A DNA stretch of 34,584 nucleotides from Pseudomonadota bacterium. Lineage in GTDB: Bacteria > Bdellovibrionota > Bacteriovoracia > Bacteriovoracales > Bacteriovoracaceae. The position numbers were made by a program, and so were the translations under genes. The stretch spans positions 1-34,584 of the forward strand of contig JAIYDC010000126.1 in the NCBI GenBank assembly GCA_027487685.1, written 5' to 3'. Of this stretch, positions 23,591 through 31,905 are shown in pieces; the stretch's first letter is position 1; every line of letters starts with the position of its first letter. The notes under the pieces were generated by a model that saw only the letters and a program-made list of their open reading frames with translations, made no database searches and was not told the origin of the DNA.

Positions 23591-24391
23591 CTAGATTTTT
23601 CTGGACTCCGCCGCAGCAAGCTTTGACCAAAACTTTCTACGTTCACTCACACCATTGGGCGAGCGCTCTCCGGTGATCTTCTCCAATGAATAATCCAGAT
23701 CTTCAATCAGATCCTGGTACATGGGCTTTTGAATCAGCTTCGCTAAAGGTCTTTTGGCCTTCTCAAAGCGTACGTCTCCTAGTGTACGGATAATACTCTT
23801 AACAATCGATGTCCGCTTCCGAGTGCCCTGGTTTCCCGTATAGTTGGTCTGGTCATACATCATGCTCCAAACATTCGGCGCAAGCTTAGTGATGCCGAGC
23901 TTCGAGATATTATCCAGGGCTTGGACCCGAACAATCAACGAAGAATCTCTCAGTGCTTTGGCATAAACGGCGGTGTATTCGGCCTGGCGCAACCCCAGAA
24001 GCGCTTTTAGTGAGGCGACTCGCATCATCCAGTGCGGATGGTCTGTAAACTTCGCAATAAACGGGGCCGACTTCTCACCCATGATCTGCGCCAGAAGCAT
24101 AGTCGCGTGCCAGCGGTTCTGTTCTGGGTACTTACTTTCTTTCATCACTTTAATCAGAGTTGGAACGGCCTTCTGTTTGTGCCTGAAAGCGTTGCGCTTG
24201 AGCATCGCTGCTAATCCCGGACTACGGGCATCCATCATAAACATTTGCTCGAATCGCTCCAGAGAGACAACATCTTCCCGCTGAAGCTTCTGGGGTGATC
24301 CGGGATTTTTCAGAAGCTGAATTGCATTCTGCTCAGCGCCCAAAGCGAAGGCCGAAACACCGAGGAGTATGGCAAAAATAGTAGCTTTCAT
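23591..24391 (-). CDS. Exported HEAT-repeat protein
   Basis: A 266-residue protein with a signal peptide (MKATIFAILLGVSAFALGAE). Residues about 50-240 form helical repeats of HEAT/PBS-lyase type: AVPTLIKVMKESKYPEQNRWHATMLLAQIMGEKSAPFIAKFTDHPHWMMRVASLKALLGL, then DSSLIVRVQALDNISKLGI and GTRKRTSIVKSIIRTLGDVRFEKAKRPLAKLI. Such repeats are protein-binding scaffolds; no catalytic motif is seen. It lies two bases after the coiled-coil membrane protein gene and is probably co-transcribed from the promoter at 25425-25453, suggesting the two proteins may work together. Confidence 0.75.
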   Translation of the reverse strand: MKATIFAILLGVSAFALGAEQNAIQLLKNPGSPQKLQREDVVSLERFEQMFMMDARSPGLAAMLKRNAFRHKQKAVPTLIKVMKESKYPEQNRWHATMLLAQIMGEKSAPFIAKFTDHPHWMMRVASLKALLGLRQAEYTAVYAKALRDSSLIVRVQALDNISKLGITKLAPNVWSMMYDQTNYTGNQGTRKRTSIVKSIIRTLGDVRFEKAKRPLAKLIQKPMYQDLIEDLDYSLEKITGERSPNGVSERRKFWSKLAAAESRKI

Positions 24392-24393
24392 CG

Positions 24394-25377
24394 TTACCCA
24401 AGCATCTTTTCGAACTCCGAGAGGAGGTCGTCATTGTTTAAATTATCCGCTTTCCCCACCGAGGGCGGTGGCGCCGAGACATTGGATTCTGCTTCCGCGA
24501 ACATGCTGTCAATATCGTCCTGGGCCGGAGAAGAGGATGCGGACTCGGCCGATGGGGCGAGGAAATCCTCAAGTGCCTTATTGTCATCCATGGCCACCTT
24601 AGGTGGCGTTGGCGCTCCAAGATCCTGGAGGAGGTCGCTCACATCTGTCTGCGAAAGGATATTATTGGGGTCAGCTGGAGGTCTGATCTGAGGGGCCGGA
24701 CCTGGGCTCTGGGCCGCGAGAGAACGTTTGAGTTGTTCATTCTCCTGCTGGAGGCGCTTCAGGTTTGCAAGATCATCAGAGATGATTTCAAATTCCTTAA
24801 GACGATCGCGGATCTCATCCCGCTCTTTTGAGACCATAACGAGTTCGGTTTTTAAGGCCGCATCGCCTCCCCCACCCCCAGCGCGGGCCTGAGCGAGAAG
24901 AGCCTCGAGTTCTCGGATTCTTGCTTCAGCTGAGGCAAGTGCCGCCTGGGAAGCTGCCAATTTCGCCTCGATTTCCCTTTGTGAAGCCTGAGACGCAGAG
25001 AGCTGCGACTCAAGGGAGGCGATAATGGCTCGCTTCTGATTTAATTCCTCGAGAAGCGCAGTAGACGGAGCACCAGAAACTCCGAGTGATTCTCCTCCCG
25101 TGAGATGGGACAGTGGCATAACCGAGGGAACACCGGTGGCCTCGAGTCCTCCACCGCGAAAGAGTTGAGACTTAAGTGCTGTAGAATTCTGAATAATAGA
25201 GTCGAGATAACTTTTAACTACAGTAGCGGGGATGGCGTGTTTGAGGTTGTGATACTTTCGACGATTCGAAAACCACAGCCATAGGAAGAGCGTGGACAAG
25301 ATGACCAGGAAGCCGAACTGGATGACAAGCAGTTCGGGCCCAAACTTGTCCAAGTAATTTACAACCGTTTCGAACAC
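24394..25377 (-). CDS. Membrane-anchored coiled-coil protein with repeated FliM-like acidic motifs
   Basis: A 327-residue protein of unknown function. One N-terminal membrane helix (about 13-36, ELLVIQFGFLVILSTLFLWLWF) leads to a long coiled coil (about 105-222, Leu/Glu/Ala heptads). The last 90 residues are Pro/Ser-rich with four short acidic-hydrophobic motifs: LSQTDVSDLLQDL (241-253), NKALEDFLA (266-274), AQDDIDSMFAEAE (285-297) and NNDDLLSEFEKML (314-326). The first and third resemble the SQ-x-(E/D)-(I/V)-D-x-L-L peptide at the start of FliM that binds CheY. The start is GTG at 25377, preceded by GGAGGGG. It is transcribed from a near-consensus promoter and followed by the HEAT-repeat gene. 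Confidence 0.7.
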   Translation of the reverse strand: MFETVVNYLDKFGPELLVIQFGFLVILSTLFLWLWFSNRRKYHNLKHAIPATVVKSYLDSIIQNSTALKSQLFRGGGLEATGVPSVMPLSHLTGGESLGVSGAPSTALLEELNQKRAIIASLESQLSASQASQREIEAKLAASQAALASAEARIRELEALLAQARAGGGGGDAALKTELVMVSKERDEIRDRLKEFEIISDDLANLKRLQQENEQLKRSLAAQSPGPAPQIRPPADPNNILSQTDVSDLLQDLGAPTPPKVAMDDNKALEDFLAPSAESASSSPAQDDIDSMFAEAESNVSAPPPSVGKADNLNNDDLLSEFEKMLG

Positions 25378-25424
25378 CTACCCCTCCGTGGATATAGTTC
25401 GCAGAAACACGTGACTGCTCTTAC

Positions 25425-25453
25425 ATTATCTAAGCCATCAGAATTTATGTCAA
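25425..25453 (-). promoter_or_regulatory. Near-consensus sigma-70 promoter for the coiled-coil/HEAT genes
   Basis: On the minus strand TTGACA (25453-25448, six of six), a 17-base spacer and GATAAT (25430-25425, five of six). Expected transcript start near 25418, giving a leader of about 40 bases. It is the best promoter match in the window and suggests strong constitutive expression. Confidence 0.7.
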
Positions 25454-25466
25454 AGTAAAGAATTTC

Positions 25467-26333
25467 CTACTTCTGATTAAGGATAGCAAGAAGTGGTCTA
25501 TAGAGCGCCGGGTGCGCACAGAGGACGGAGCTGCCAAAAGCATGGTACTTCTCGCCGCCTATTCCTGAGATCTTCACTCCAGCTTCCTGACAAATGAGCC
25601 CGGCCGCGGCCATATCCCAGGGCTGAAGCCGATGCTCCCAATAGGCATCCAGCATCCCAGCGGCGACATAGCTGAGTTCTAAGGCCGCACTTCCGAACCG
25701 GCGCATGGCCCGGACTTCTGGGAATTCCTTCAAGAGATCTTTCTCCACTCGCTTGCTGGTAAGATTTGCCGACAGAAGCGCTTCCTTAAAACCTTTCTTG
25801 CTCTTCGTGGCCTTGAGCTGTACTCGAACTTCTCGCTCCCCGATGAGCCGAACCAGATAGGCCCCTTCACCTCGAACTGCGTAGAAGAGTTCGCAGCTGA
25901 CAGGATTATAGACGACACCGGCCAGAGTGGTATTGCCGTGGTTAAGCGCCAGGCTCACCCCGAAGAAGGGAACCCTATTATAAAAGTTGTTAGTTCCATC
26001 TAGGGGATCGATGAGCCAAAGGTACTCGCTGTTCTTGACACCCTCGACCTTAAGCTCTCGGGCGAAGGCATCCTCCTCTGAAAGGATCTTGTGGGTTGGG
26101 TAAGCTGCCCGGATCTGCTCCATAACATACTTCTCTGATAGCACGTCAGCTTCCGTGGCCACTCCCTGCTTCCCTTTGTCGATTACCTTCATAGGCGTCT
26201 CATAAGACTGGACCAGATAGGAGTTCAGAATATCTCCACAGGCGAACGCCCATTCAATCATGTGGTTTAGGACCTCCTCCAGGTTAACGGAGGTCGTCTT
26301 CGTCGCTGCTTTCTTCGTCAGAGTTTTTTTCAT
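25467..26333 (-). CDS. suhB: Inositol monophosphatase-family phosphatase
   Basis: About 288 residues. Magnesium-dependent sugar phosphatase motifs are intact: ILSEEDAF (Glu-Glu-Asp), [25 protein letters not shown] and the late [29 protein letters not shown] with the Trp-Asp metal ligand. Family members hydrolyse inositol monophosphate, histidinol phosphate, PAP or fructose 1,6-bisphosphate; the actual substrate cannot be told here, so suhB is a family label. The start at 26333 overlaps yacG by 50 bases. An alternative ATG at 26261 follows GGAGGAGG (11 bases away) just past the yacG stop, but the [19 protein letters not shown] helix that homologues share begins before it. Confidence 0.87.
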   Translation of the reverse strand: MKKTLTKKAATKTTSVNLEEVLNHMIEWAFACGDILNSYLVQSYETPMKVIDKGKQGVATEADVLSEKYVMEQIRAAYPTHKILSEEDAFARELKVEGVKNSEYLWLIDPLDGTNNFYNRVPFFGVSLALNHGNTTLAGVVYNPVSCELFYAVRGEGAYLVRLIGEREVRVQLKATKSKKGFKEALLSANLTSKRVEKDLLKEFPEVRAMRRFGSAALELSYVAAGMLDAYWEHRLQPWDMAAAGLICQEAGVKISGIGGEKYHAFGSSVLCAHPALYRPLLAILNQK

Positions 26334-26520
26334 TGATAAGTTGCTCGAGGGTTTGCTGTTCGTCTTCCGTAAGTTTCTGCACCGGAACAGCGTAAGACTC
26401 AGTAAGCCACTGACCGAGGTCAATCAAACGGCACCTCTCGGAGCAGAAGGGCCGGAACTCAGAAGAGTAATAGGCGAACTTTTTCTTACACGTCGGGCAG
26501 GCGACTTCAATTTTTTTCAT
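26284..26520 (-). CDS. yacG: YacG-type zinc-binding DNA gyrase inhibitor
   Basis: A 78-residue protein. ACPTCKKKF and [24 protein letters not shown] are the full YacG signature, with zinc ligands Cys8, Cys11, Cys26 and Cys30. In E. coli YacG binds GyrB and inhibits gyrase. The C-terminal third is acidic ([15 protein letters not shown]), a little longer than average. Its ATG overlaps the upstream aminotransferase-like gene by four bases (ATGA), and its 3' end overlaps the predicted phosphatase start. Confidence 0.92.
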   Translation of the reverse strand: MKKIEVACPTCKKKFAYYSSEFRPFCSERCRLIDLGQWLTESYAVPVQKLTEDEQQTLEQLINEKNSDEESSDEDDLR

Positions 26521-27317
26521 GGTGCTACACGCTCCCTGAGCCGGACGAAGAGCTCAAGAAAGTCCTTCGTATACGTTATGGCATGGTCGTCAATACGGTC
26601 TACTAAAAAAAGACCCCTCACCGAATTTGCTCCAAAGACCGCATCCGCCAGATGGAGCTCTTCGAGAGTCGACTCGGCTTCGACGACAGTGCTGAAAAAC
26701 GCACCAGCCGCATTGAGGACCTTGCGTCGCATGACACCTCCAAGGACATTCGGGCCCGCTGGTGCCGTTGAAAGGCGGTTGCCGTGAACAAGGAAGACGT
26801 TGGCAATAGAAGTCTCTAGAACCGTGTTCTTGCTTGATATGAAGAGGAGATCGTCGTCTCCCTTCTGCAGGAAGAGCTTCTGAGCAAGAATTGTCTCAAG
26901 GTAGCTTCCCGCCTTAAGGCAAGACGGCCACCATGGGGGCCTCGGTGAGGACGGACAAGTCCGAAGCGCCATCCGATCTTCTGGGCGGTGCTTGCTTAAA
27001 GGCGAGACGTCGACCTGGGTCCGAAGGTCGGTAACGGAGATTAGGCCCATGCGGAGGGGCATACGACCTCGAGGCGCCAAGAACACCGAGAGTCGAACAA
27101 TGCCATCACCGTTCAACTCGATCATCTGCCCTTCGAGCTTGCGTCGAAGCAGAGCTACCCAGTCATCCGTATCTAAAAAAGGCCCGTACACGAACTCGAC
27201 ACCCTTATGCAGGCGATCGAAGTGAAGCTCCCAATCCTGAATGATTCCGCCTAAAATACGCATCGTAGTGAAGACCGACTCACCGTACATGAAGGCCCTA
27301 TTGCTGTTCTCTGTCAC
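26517..27317 (-). CDS. Fold-type IV PLP enzyme (aminodeoxychorismate lyase / branched-chain or D-amino acid aminotransferase)
   Basis: A 266-residue enzyme. [15 protein letters not shown] and [11 protein letters not shown] are the N-terminal class IV pattern. The PLP lysine is Lys135 in [11 protein letters not shown], followed by [23 protein letters not shown], which binds cofactor, and [11 protein letters not shown]. The two main candidates are aminodeoxychorismate lyase (PabC, making 4-aminobenzoate for folate) and an aminotransferase such as IlvE or Dat; the sequence alone does not settle this. It lacks about 20 N-terminal residues present in many homologues. The start is GTG at 27317 with AAGGGG upstream. 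It heads yacG and suhB, and is divergent from the pantothenate operon. Confidence 0.78.
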   Translation of the reverse strand: MTENSNRAFMYGESVFTTMRILGGIIQDWELHFDRLHKGVEFVYGPFLDTDDWVALLRRKLEGQMIELNGDGIVRLSVFLAPRGRMPLRMGLISVTDLRTQVDVSPLSKHRPEDRMALRTCPSSPRPPWWPSCLKAGSYLETILAQKLFLQKGDDDLLFISSKNTVLETSIANVFLVHGNRLSTAPAGPNVLGGVMRRKVLNAAGAFFSTVVEAESTLEELHLADAVFGANSVRGLFLVDRIDDHAITYTKDFLELFVRLRERVAP

Positions 27318-27392
27318 GCGTCCCCTTAATACTTGGCCAAGCGCTGCCTAAACATGATAGCTTTTTTGGGGAGTTTCAAACTAGTCATTTTT

Positions 27393-28328
27393 ATGATGCG
27401 ACTAACAATCATTGGCTTCGGAAATCAAGCAAAATCCTGGGCCTTGAATCTTAAGGATTCCGGCTTTCCGGTCCGCGTGGCGCTCAGGCCTGACAGCTCC
27501 TCCTTCGAAGCTGCCGTTCGTTTGGGTTTAGATGTAGTAGAAATCGGCTCCGCCGGATTCTATGGCGATGGTGCTTACGCCCTTCTCACTCCGGATCTGG
27601 CGCATCATGAGTTCCTCGTGGCCCAGTCCAACCTCCTCTCCCCGGGTACTGTGATTCTCTATGCCCACGGCTTCTCTCTCCTCAGTCACAACTTTCATTC
27701 TCGCTACCCGCACTTGCAGCACGTGCTCTTTGCACCTAAGTCCATCGGCTCAGAGTTGCGCCGCCAGTACGAACTCAAAGGTAAGCTCGGGGCGGTTTTT
27801 TCCTTCGAGCATTTCCAGGGACCAACAGTCGAGATTGAGGAGTGGCTTCGGCACCTGGCCCGGGCGCTTGGGATCAATATGGGGCCCTTTGCGACCAGCT
27901 TTGAGCGCGAAACGCGGGCAGATCTTTATTCTGAACAGGGTCTTCTCTGCTCACTAGTCCCCTACGCTGCAGGTGAAATGTTCTCTCATCTGGTAGAGAC
28001 CGGCGCCGAACCGGAACTGGCGTATTTTGAGTGCTGGCACGAGCTGAAGCTGGTTGTGGATGCCATGGTGGACAAGGGCCCAGAGGCCTTCTTTGACCTC
28101 ATTAGCCCCAACGCTCTTGTAGGCTCCGAGAAGGGCTACCAAAAACTAATTACCGAGGACTTCCGGTCCCGATTGCGCTCACTCCTCACAGAAATCCAGG
28201 ACGGAACCTTTAACCGTGAGCTCGAGAACAATAACGTCGAAGAAACGAGACGCCGGATCCGCGATCGCTGGCACCAGTCGCCGCTTCAGCGGACCTTTGA
28301 TACGATTAACCGTCAGGATGGCCCATGA
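27393..28328 (+). CDS. Ketol-acid reductoisomerase-like protein heading the pantothenate operon
   Basis: A 311-residue protein related to IlvC. The Rossmann motif is IIGFGNQAKSWALNLKDSG, then LRPDSSS, YAHGFSLL and FAPKSIGSELRR. The metal ligands of class I reductoisomerases are conserved: Asp177 and Glu181 in DLYSEQGLLC, Glu213 and Glu217 in YFECWHELKLVVDAM. The family loop ISNTAEYG, which contacts substrate, instead reads ISPNALVG (237-244). IlvC can also reduce ketopantoate. The operon has panB, coaX, coaBC and panC but no panE, so a ketopantoate reductase role is inferred. No ilv genes are near. The start at 27393 (or 27396) lacks a clear Shine-Dalgarno site. The gene overlaps panB by four bases. 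Confidence 0.8.
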   Translation: MMRLTIIGFGNQAKSWALNLKDSGFPVRVALRPDSSSFEAAVRLGLDVVEIGSAGFYGDGAYALLTPDLAHHEFLVAQSNLLSPGTVILYAHGFSLLSHNFHSRYPHLQHVLFAPKSIGSELRRQYELKGKLGAVFSFEHFQGPTVEIEEWLRHLARALGINMGPFATSFERETRADLYSEQGLLCSLVPYAAGEMFSHLVETGAEPELAYFECWHELKLVVDAMVDKGPEAFFDLISPNALVGSEKGYQKLITEDFRSRLRSLLTEIQDGTFNRELENNNVEETRRRIRDRWHQSPLQRTFDTINRQDGP

Positions 28329-29086
28329 AAAAACTTACTCTGCGTGACCTCAGGAAAGCCAAAGGAACGAAGCTTCAGGTCCTCACCTGCTATGACTTCC
28401 AAACGGCAGCACTCCTGAATGAAACCGACCTCGACATGATCCTCGTCGGTGACTCCGTCGGGAACGTGGTGCTGGGCTATGATACGACGGTAGAAGTGAC
28501 TCTTTCCGAAATGGAGATCTTCGGCAAGGCCGTCCGCCGTGGAGCGCCGGAGAAATTCCTGATCGTCGACCTTCCTTTCGGCGCTTATTCAACTGTCACG
28601 CAGGGAGTATACTCTGCAACAAAATTATTTCAGACCACTCGCTGCGAAGCCGTAAAACTCGAGGGCGCCTTCCCGTATCAGCTCAAACTCATCGAGAGAC
28701 TCACTCAGACTGGTATTCCCGTGATGGGCCACATCGGTCTCACCCCCCAGTCAGTCCATCAGCTCGGGGGCTATTTCACCCATGGGAAAACGGAAGATGA
28801 CGCCGCTCGACTCCTGAGCGAAGCCACGGCACTCCAGAACGCCGGCTGCTTCTCCATAGTCCTCGAAATGGTTGCCGAGCCGGTGGCAACGCAAATAACC
28901 CAGCAACTTAAAATACCAACCATCGGCATCGGCGCAGGCCTCCATACTGATGGCCAGGTGCTCGTCATCAATGATCTCTTAAAAATGGGGCCACGCACTC
29001 CACCCAAATTTTGCCCTCCAGTCGCTGACCTCTACGAACTCCGAAAGGAGCTCATCACTCAGTATCTCCGCGACCAGAGGAAGTAA
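28325..29086 (+). CDS. panB: 3-methyl-2-oxobutanoate hydroxymethyltransferase
   Basis: A 253-residue enzyme of normal length. PanB adds a hydroxymethyl group from methylene-tetrahydrofolate to alpha-ketoisovalerate to give ketopantoate. Motifs: LTCYDFQTAALLNETDLDMILVGDSVGNVVLGYDTT with the metal-binding aspartates (DS and the later VDLPFGAYS), AVKLEGAFP, MGHIGLTPQSVHQLGGY and IGIGAGLHTDGQVLVINDLL. The ATG overlaps the reductoisomerase-like stop by four bases, and coaX follows after one base. Confidence 0.96.
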   Translation: MKKLTLRDLRKAKGTKLQVLTCYDFQTAALLNETDLDMILVGDSVGNVVLGYDTTVEVTLSEMEIFGKAVRRGAPEKFLIVDLPFGAYSTVTQGVYSATKLFQTTRCEAVKLEGAFPYQLKLIERLTQTGIPVMGHIGLTPQSVHQLGGYFTHGKTEDDAARLLSEATALQNAGCFSIVLEMVAEPVATQITQQLKIPTIGIGAGLHTDGQVLVINDLLKMGPRTPPKFCPPVADLYELRKELITQYLRDQRK

Positions 29087-29087
29087 C

Positions 29088-29831
29088 GTGCAAGGCCTCG
29101 TCACTCTCGATTTCGGTAATTCAAACCCCCATGCTGGTCTCTTTCAGAAGATTCAAGGATCCTGGGGTCTGATCAAGGTCATCCCCCTTAAGGAACTTCC
29201 GCTCTACCTCACCCAGCTAGAGATGAGCGCTCACAATACGAGCGTCGTCGTGTGCGAAGTTCGGGCTCGGGAAGAAGAGATCACCAAGCTGATGGAGCAG
29301 GGATTTCTTATCACAAGGGTCAAAGACTATTGGCGTGGGAAGCGCTTTGCGGGCATGCCTGTCGACTATGCCACAACACTTGGGGAAGACCGTTTGATCG
29401 AAGCGTTCTTTGCTTACAAAAATGAGAAAACTCCACAGCTCATCATCGACGCTGGAACCTTTGTCACGATGGATGTCGTAACGGAAAGAGGCTTTGAAGG
29501 TGGATACATCATCCCGGGCCTTGCAGCTTTCTGTGAGACATTCGGCAAAGGTGAACAACTCAAAGGGGTAACACTTGAGGCACCTCCTGCATTAAAACTC
29601 CCGAAAGACACGGCGGCGGCCATGCTCGGAAGCTACACTGCCTTTGCTGCACTCGCCAAGAAGCTCGTTCTGGAGCTTGGCCTAAGAAAGATCGTACTCA
29701 CCGGAGGTCAGGGGCCAGTCTGGAGAGGCTTTTTCGAAGATCCAGGTGAGGCTCTGGTTGTAGAAAGTAACCCTCATTTGATACACTGGGCCCTCCACTT
29801 TTGGATGACAACACAAATTGAGCCGCAATGA
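29088..29831 (+). CDS. coaX: Type III pantothenate kinase
   Basis: A 247-residue protein. It has the acetate-kinase-like fold seen in CoaX: the first phosphate loop LVTLDFGNSNPHAGLF (about 4-19), GMPVDYATTLGEDRLIEAFFAY (about 85-106), and LIIDAGTFVTMDVVTERGFEGGYIIPGL (about 118-146), which contains the catalytic and phosphate-binding motifs, and later IVLTGGQGPVW. CoaX phosphorylates pantothenate without potassium-independent feedback by CoA, unlike CoaA. The start is GTG, one base after panB. It overlaps coaBC by four bases. Confidence 0.9.
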   Translation: MQGLVTLDFGNSNPHAGLFQKIQGSWGLIKVIPLKELPLYLTQLEMSAHNTSVVVCEVRAREEEITKLMEQGFLITRVKDYWRGKRFAGMPVDYATTLGEDRLIEAFFAYKNEKTPQLIIDAGTFVTMDVVTERGFEGGYIIPGLAAFCETFGKGEQLKGVTLEAPPALKLPKDTAAAMLGSYTAFAALAKKLVLELGLRKIVLTGGQGPVWRGFFEDPGEALVVESNPHLIHWALHFWMTTQIEPQ

Positions 29832-31057
29832 ATATCCTCCTCGCCGTCACGGGATCGATCGCAAGTTACAAAAGTCTTGATGTTGCCCGGCAACTCGTCA
29901 AGAACGGTCACTCCGTAAAAGTCGTCCTCACCGCCGGTGCTCTGGAATTTGTGGTTCCCGAGACTTTCCGCTACCTCGGAGTTGAGGAGGTTTTTTTACC
30001 TGAAGACGACTTCGTCCCGGACGCACTCGCTCGAGGAGAGACAGTTTTGCATATTGCACTCGTGCGCTGGGCGGACAGGATTGTCATCGCACCTGCTTCA
30101 GCTAATACTCTTTCGCGGCTGGCCCTCGGGATCACTAACGACCTTCTTTCAAGCCTCTTCCTCGCTGCAGGCGGAACACCGGTGCTTTTTTTTCCTGCAA
30201 TGAACACAGCGATGTGGGGTGATCCCCGCATTCAAGAGCACCGTCGTACACTCGAAGGATTACGGCGCGTCCGAATTGTGAACCCCGCATCGGGGCTTCT
30301 GGCCTGTGGCGATATTGGCGCCGGTAAGTTTCCGGAAGTCGCTGCCGTCGTCGACCTCATTGAAACCCTCGTCCCGCGGGACACTCCGGCCAAGCACATC
30401 CTTATCACCGCAGGTGCAACGGCCTCTCCCCTCGATCCGGTCCGCTACCTTACTAACCCTTCAAGTGGCAAGATGGGCATTTCAATCGCGAAGGCCTTCC
30501 TGGCCGCTGGCCACCGTGTGACCCTCTTGGCCGGACACCAGTGTTCTTCAGAAGCGGAAAATCTTCTTGGGCATCCGGCGTTTGCAATCCGGAAAACTCC
30601 CACCACGGCACTAATGCGAGACGCCGCAGTAGCACTTTTCCCGGAATCAGACTTGTACATTTCAACCGGTGCCATCGCGGATATTGAGTTTGACCCCGCC
30701 ACACTGAAGTTAAAAAAAGAAGCAATGGGCACCACTCTTGCTTTCAGACAGGCAGCTGACATTCTCAAAGAAATCCTCGCTCTCAGGACCCAGCAAAAAA
30801 TCGTAAGTTTCGCAGCCGAGACGGAGACCACGAAAGAGGTCTTTATGGAAAAAATGGCGCGAAAACCAGTAGATCTCATGATCGGTAACAAGGTTTCCAA
30901 TGGCCTTATCGGAAGTACCGAAGTTGAGGGCTTCCAAAAACCTCAGGGCGAGTATTTTATTGTAGAGAAAACAAATATCCGGGGTCCGGTGAAACTTTCG
31001 AAACTCCAGCTTGGGGAAAAACTCGTGCAGTGGTTCGAAGGCCGGGGTACATGGTAG
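29828..31057 (+). CDS. coaBC: Bifunctional phosphopantothenoylcysteine decarboxylase / phosphopantothenate-cysteine ligase
   Basis: A 409-residue two-domain enzyme, full length. The CoaC half (about 1-180) is an FMN-dependent decarboxylase: AVTGSIASYKSLDVARQL, the catalytic histidine in LHIALVRWADRIVIAPASANT, PAMNTAMW and the clamp cysteine in LLACGDIGAGKF. The CoaB half (about 190-409) has ITAGATASPLDPVRYLTNPSSGKMG, LKLKKEAMG and MIGNKVSNGLIGSTEVEGF. Together they turn 4'-phosphopantothenate plus cysteine into 4'-phosphopantetheine. It overlaps coaX by four bases and panC by seven. Confidence 0.95.
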   Translation: MNILLAVTGSIASYKSLDVARQLVKNGHSVKVVLTAGALEFVVPETFRYLGVEEVFLPEDDFVPDALARGETVLHIALVRWADRIVIAPASANTLSRLALGITNDLLSSLFLAAGGTPVLFFPAMNTAMWGDPRIQEHRRTLEGLRRVRIVNPASGLLACGDIGAGKFPEVAAVVDLIETLVPRDTPAKHILITAGATASPLDPVRYLTNPSSGKMGISIAKAFLAAGHRVTLLAGHQCSSEAENLLGHPAFAIRKTPTTALMRDAAVALFPESDLYISTGAIADIEFDPATLKLKKEAMGTTLAFRQAADILKEILALRTQQKIVSFAAETETTKEVFMEKMARKPVDLMIGNKVSNGLIGSTEVEGFQKPQGEYFIVEKTNIRGPVKLSKLQLGEKLVQWFEGRGTW

Positions 31058-31905
31058 CGCTCATCCGTGAAACTGCCGAGCTCTGTCAAAGGCGTTCGAA
31101 GGAGTCTCATGCCATCGGGTTCGTCCCAACCATGGGAAACCTGCATGCTGGGCACGCTTCTCTCCTGGAGCGCGCACTGGCCGAGCACACAGTCGTTTAT
31201 TTCTCCATTTTTGTTAACCCGAAGCAGTTTGGGCCATCGGAAGACTACGGGCGCTATCCCAGGACCCTCGAGCAGGATCTCTCTGTAATCAGGGACTGTG
31301 CTGCCCGTTTCCCTTCATCTCAGGTGGTGGTCTTTGCTCCGACCGATCCGACAGAAGTTTTTCCTCCGGGTGACACACAAACGATTGCCGTCAGTGGGCT
31401 CAGCACCATCCTAGAGGGCAAATCAAGGCCCGGCCACTTCGAAGGGGTGGCCACCGTAGTGTACAAGTTATTCAATCTCGTTAGACCTAGCACTGCCTAC
31501 TTTGGTCTTAAGGACTACCAGCAGTACCTGGTGATTTCTCAGATGGTAAAGGACCTATGCCTCCCTGTGAAAATCCAAGGCATGCCGATCATCCGTGAAA
31601 CTTCGGGACTGGCACTTTCGAGCCGTAACCAATACCTCTCGCCCGATCAAAGAGCTGCCTCCCTGGTTCTTTCGCAGACGCTTCGTGAGCTAACGGATCT
31701 GATCGGCGGATCCCGCGATCGGATTTCAAAGGCCAGGCTGTTGATTTCAGATTTCCTCAAAGACCCCAATTGGAATTACCTCGAGCTTCGAGATGCGCAA
31801 ACGCTCGCCGAAGACGTTGACCGTTCAACCCACATCACTATCCTTGCCGTTTATCAGCTCGGAAGCACTCGGCTTCTCGATAACGTGCAAGTGGAGGTTT
31901 CGTGA
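31051..31905 (+). CDS. panC: Pantothenate synthetase
   Basis: A 284-residue enzyme that joins pantoate and beta-alanine using ATP. Signatures: GFVPTMGNLHAGHASLLERAL with the HxGH nucleotide motif, FVNPKQFGPSEDYGRYPRTLEQD, GHFEGVATVVYKLFNLVRP, YFGLKDYQQYLVISQMVKDL and GLALSSRNQYLS. The start at 31051 overlaps the coaBC stop; homologues start here rather than at the earlier in-frame codon (31030). panD, which supplies beta-alanine, is not in the window. hflX overlaps its stop by four bases (GTGA). Confidence 0.95.
   Translation: MVALIRETAELCQRRSKESHAIGFVPTMGNLHAGHASLLERALAEHTVVYFSIFVNPKQFGPSEDYGRYPRTLEQDLSVIRDCAARFPSSQVVVFAPTDPTEVFPPGDTQTIAVSGLSTILEGKSRPGHFEGVATVVYKLFNLVRPSTAYFGLKDYQQYLVISQMVKDLCLPVKIQGMPIIRETSGLALSSRNQYLSPDQRAASLVLSQTLRELTDLIGGSRDRISKARLLISDFLKDPNWNYLELRDAQTLAEDVDRSTHITILAVYQLGSTRLLDNVQVEVS

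Noticed and set aside
23588-23607. Hairpin between two convergent genes as a terminator
   Set aside because: The stem AGTCTAGA/TCTGGACT has eight pairs with one wobble, but no U run follows on either strand and it overlaps the HEAT gene stop.
27318-27392. Promoters for the divergent aminotransferase-like and pantothenate genes
   Set aside because: Only poor matches were found (for example TTGGCC with GATAGC), so no promoter is claimed although one must exist here.
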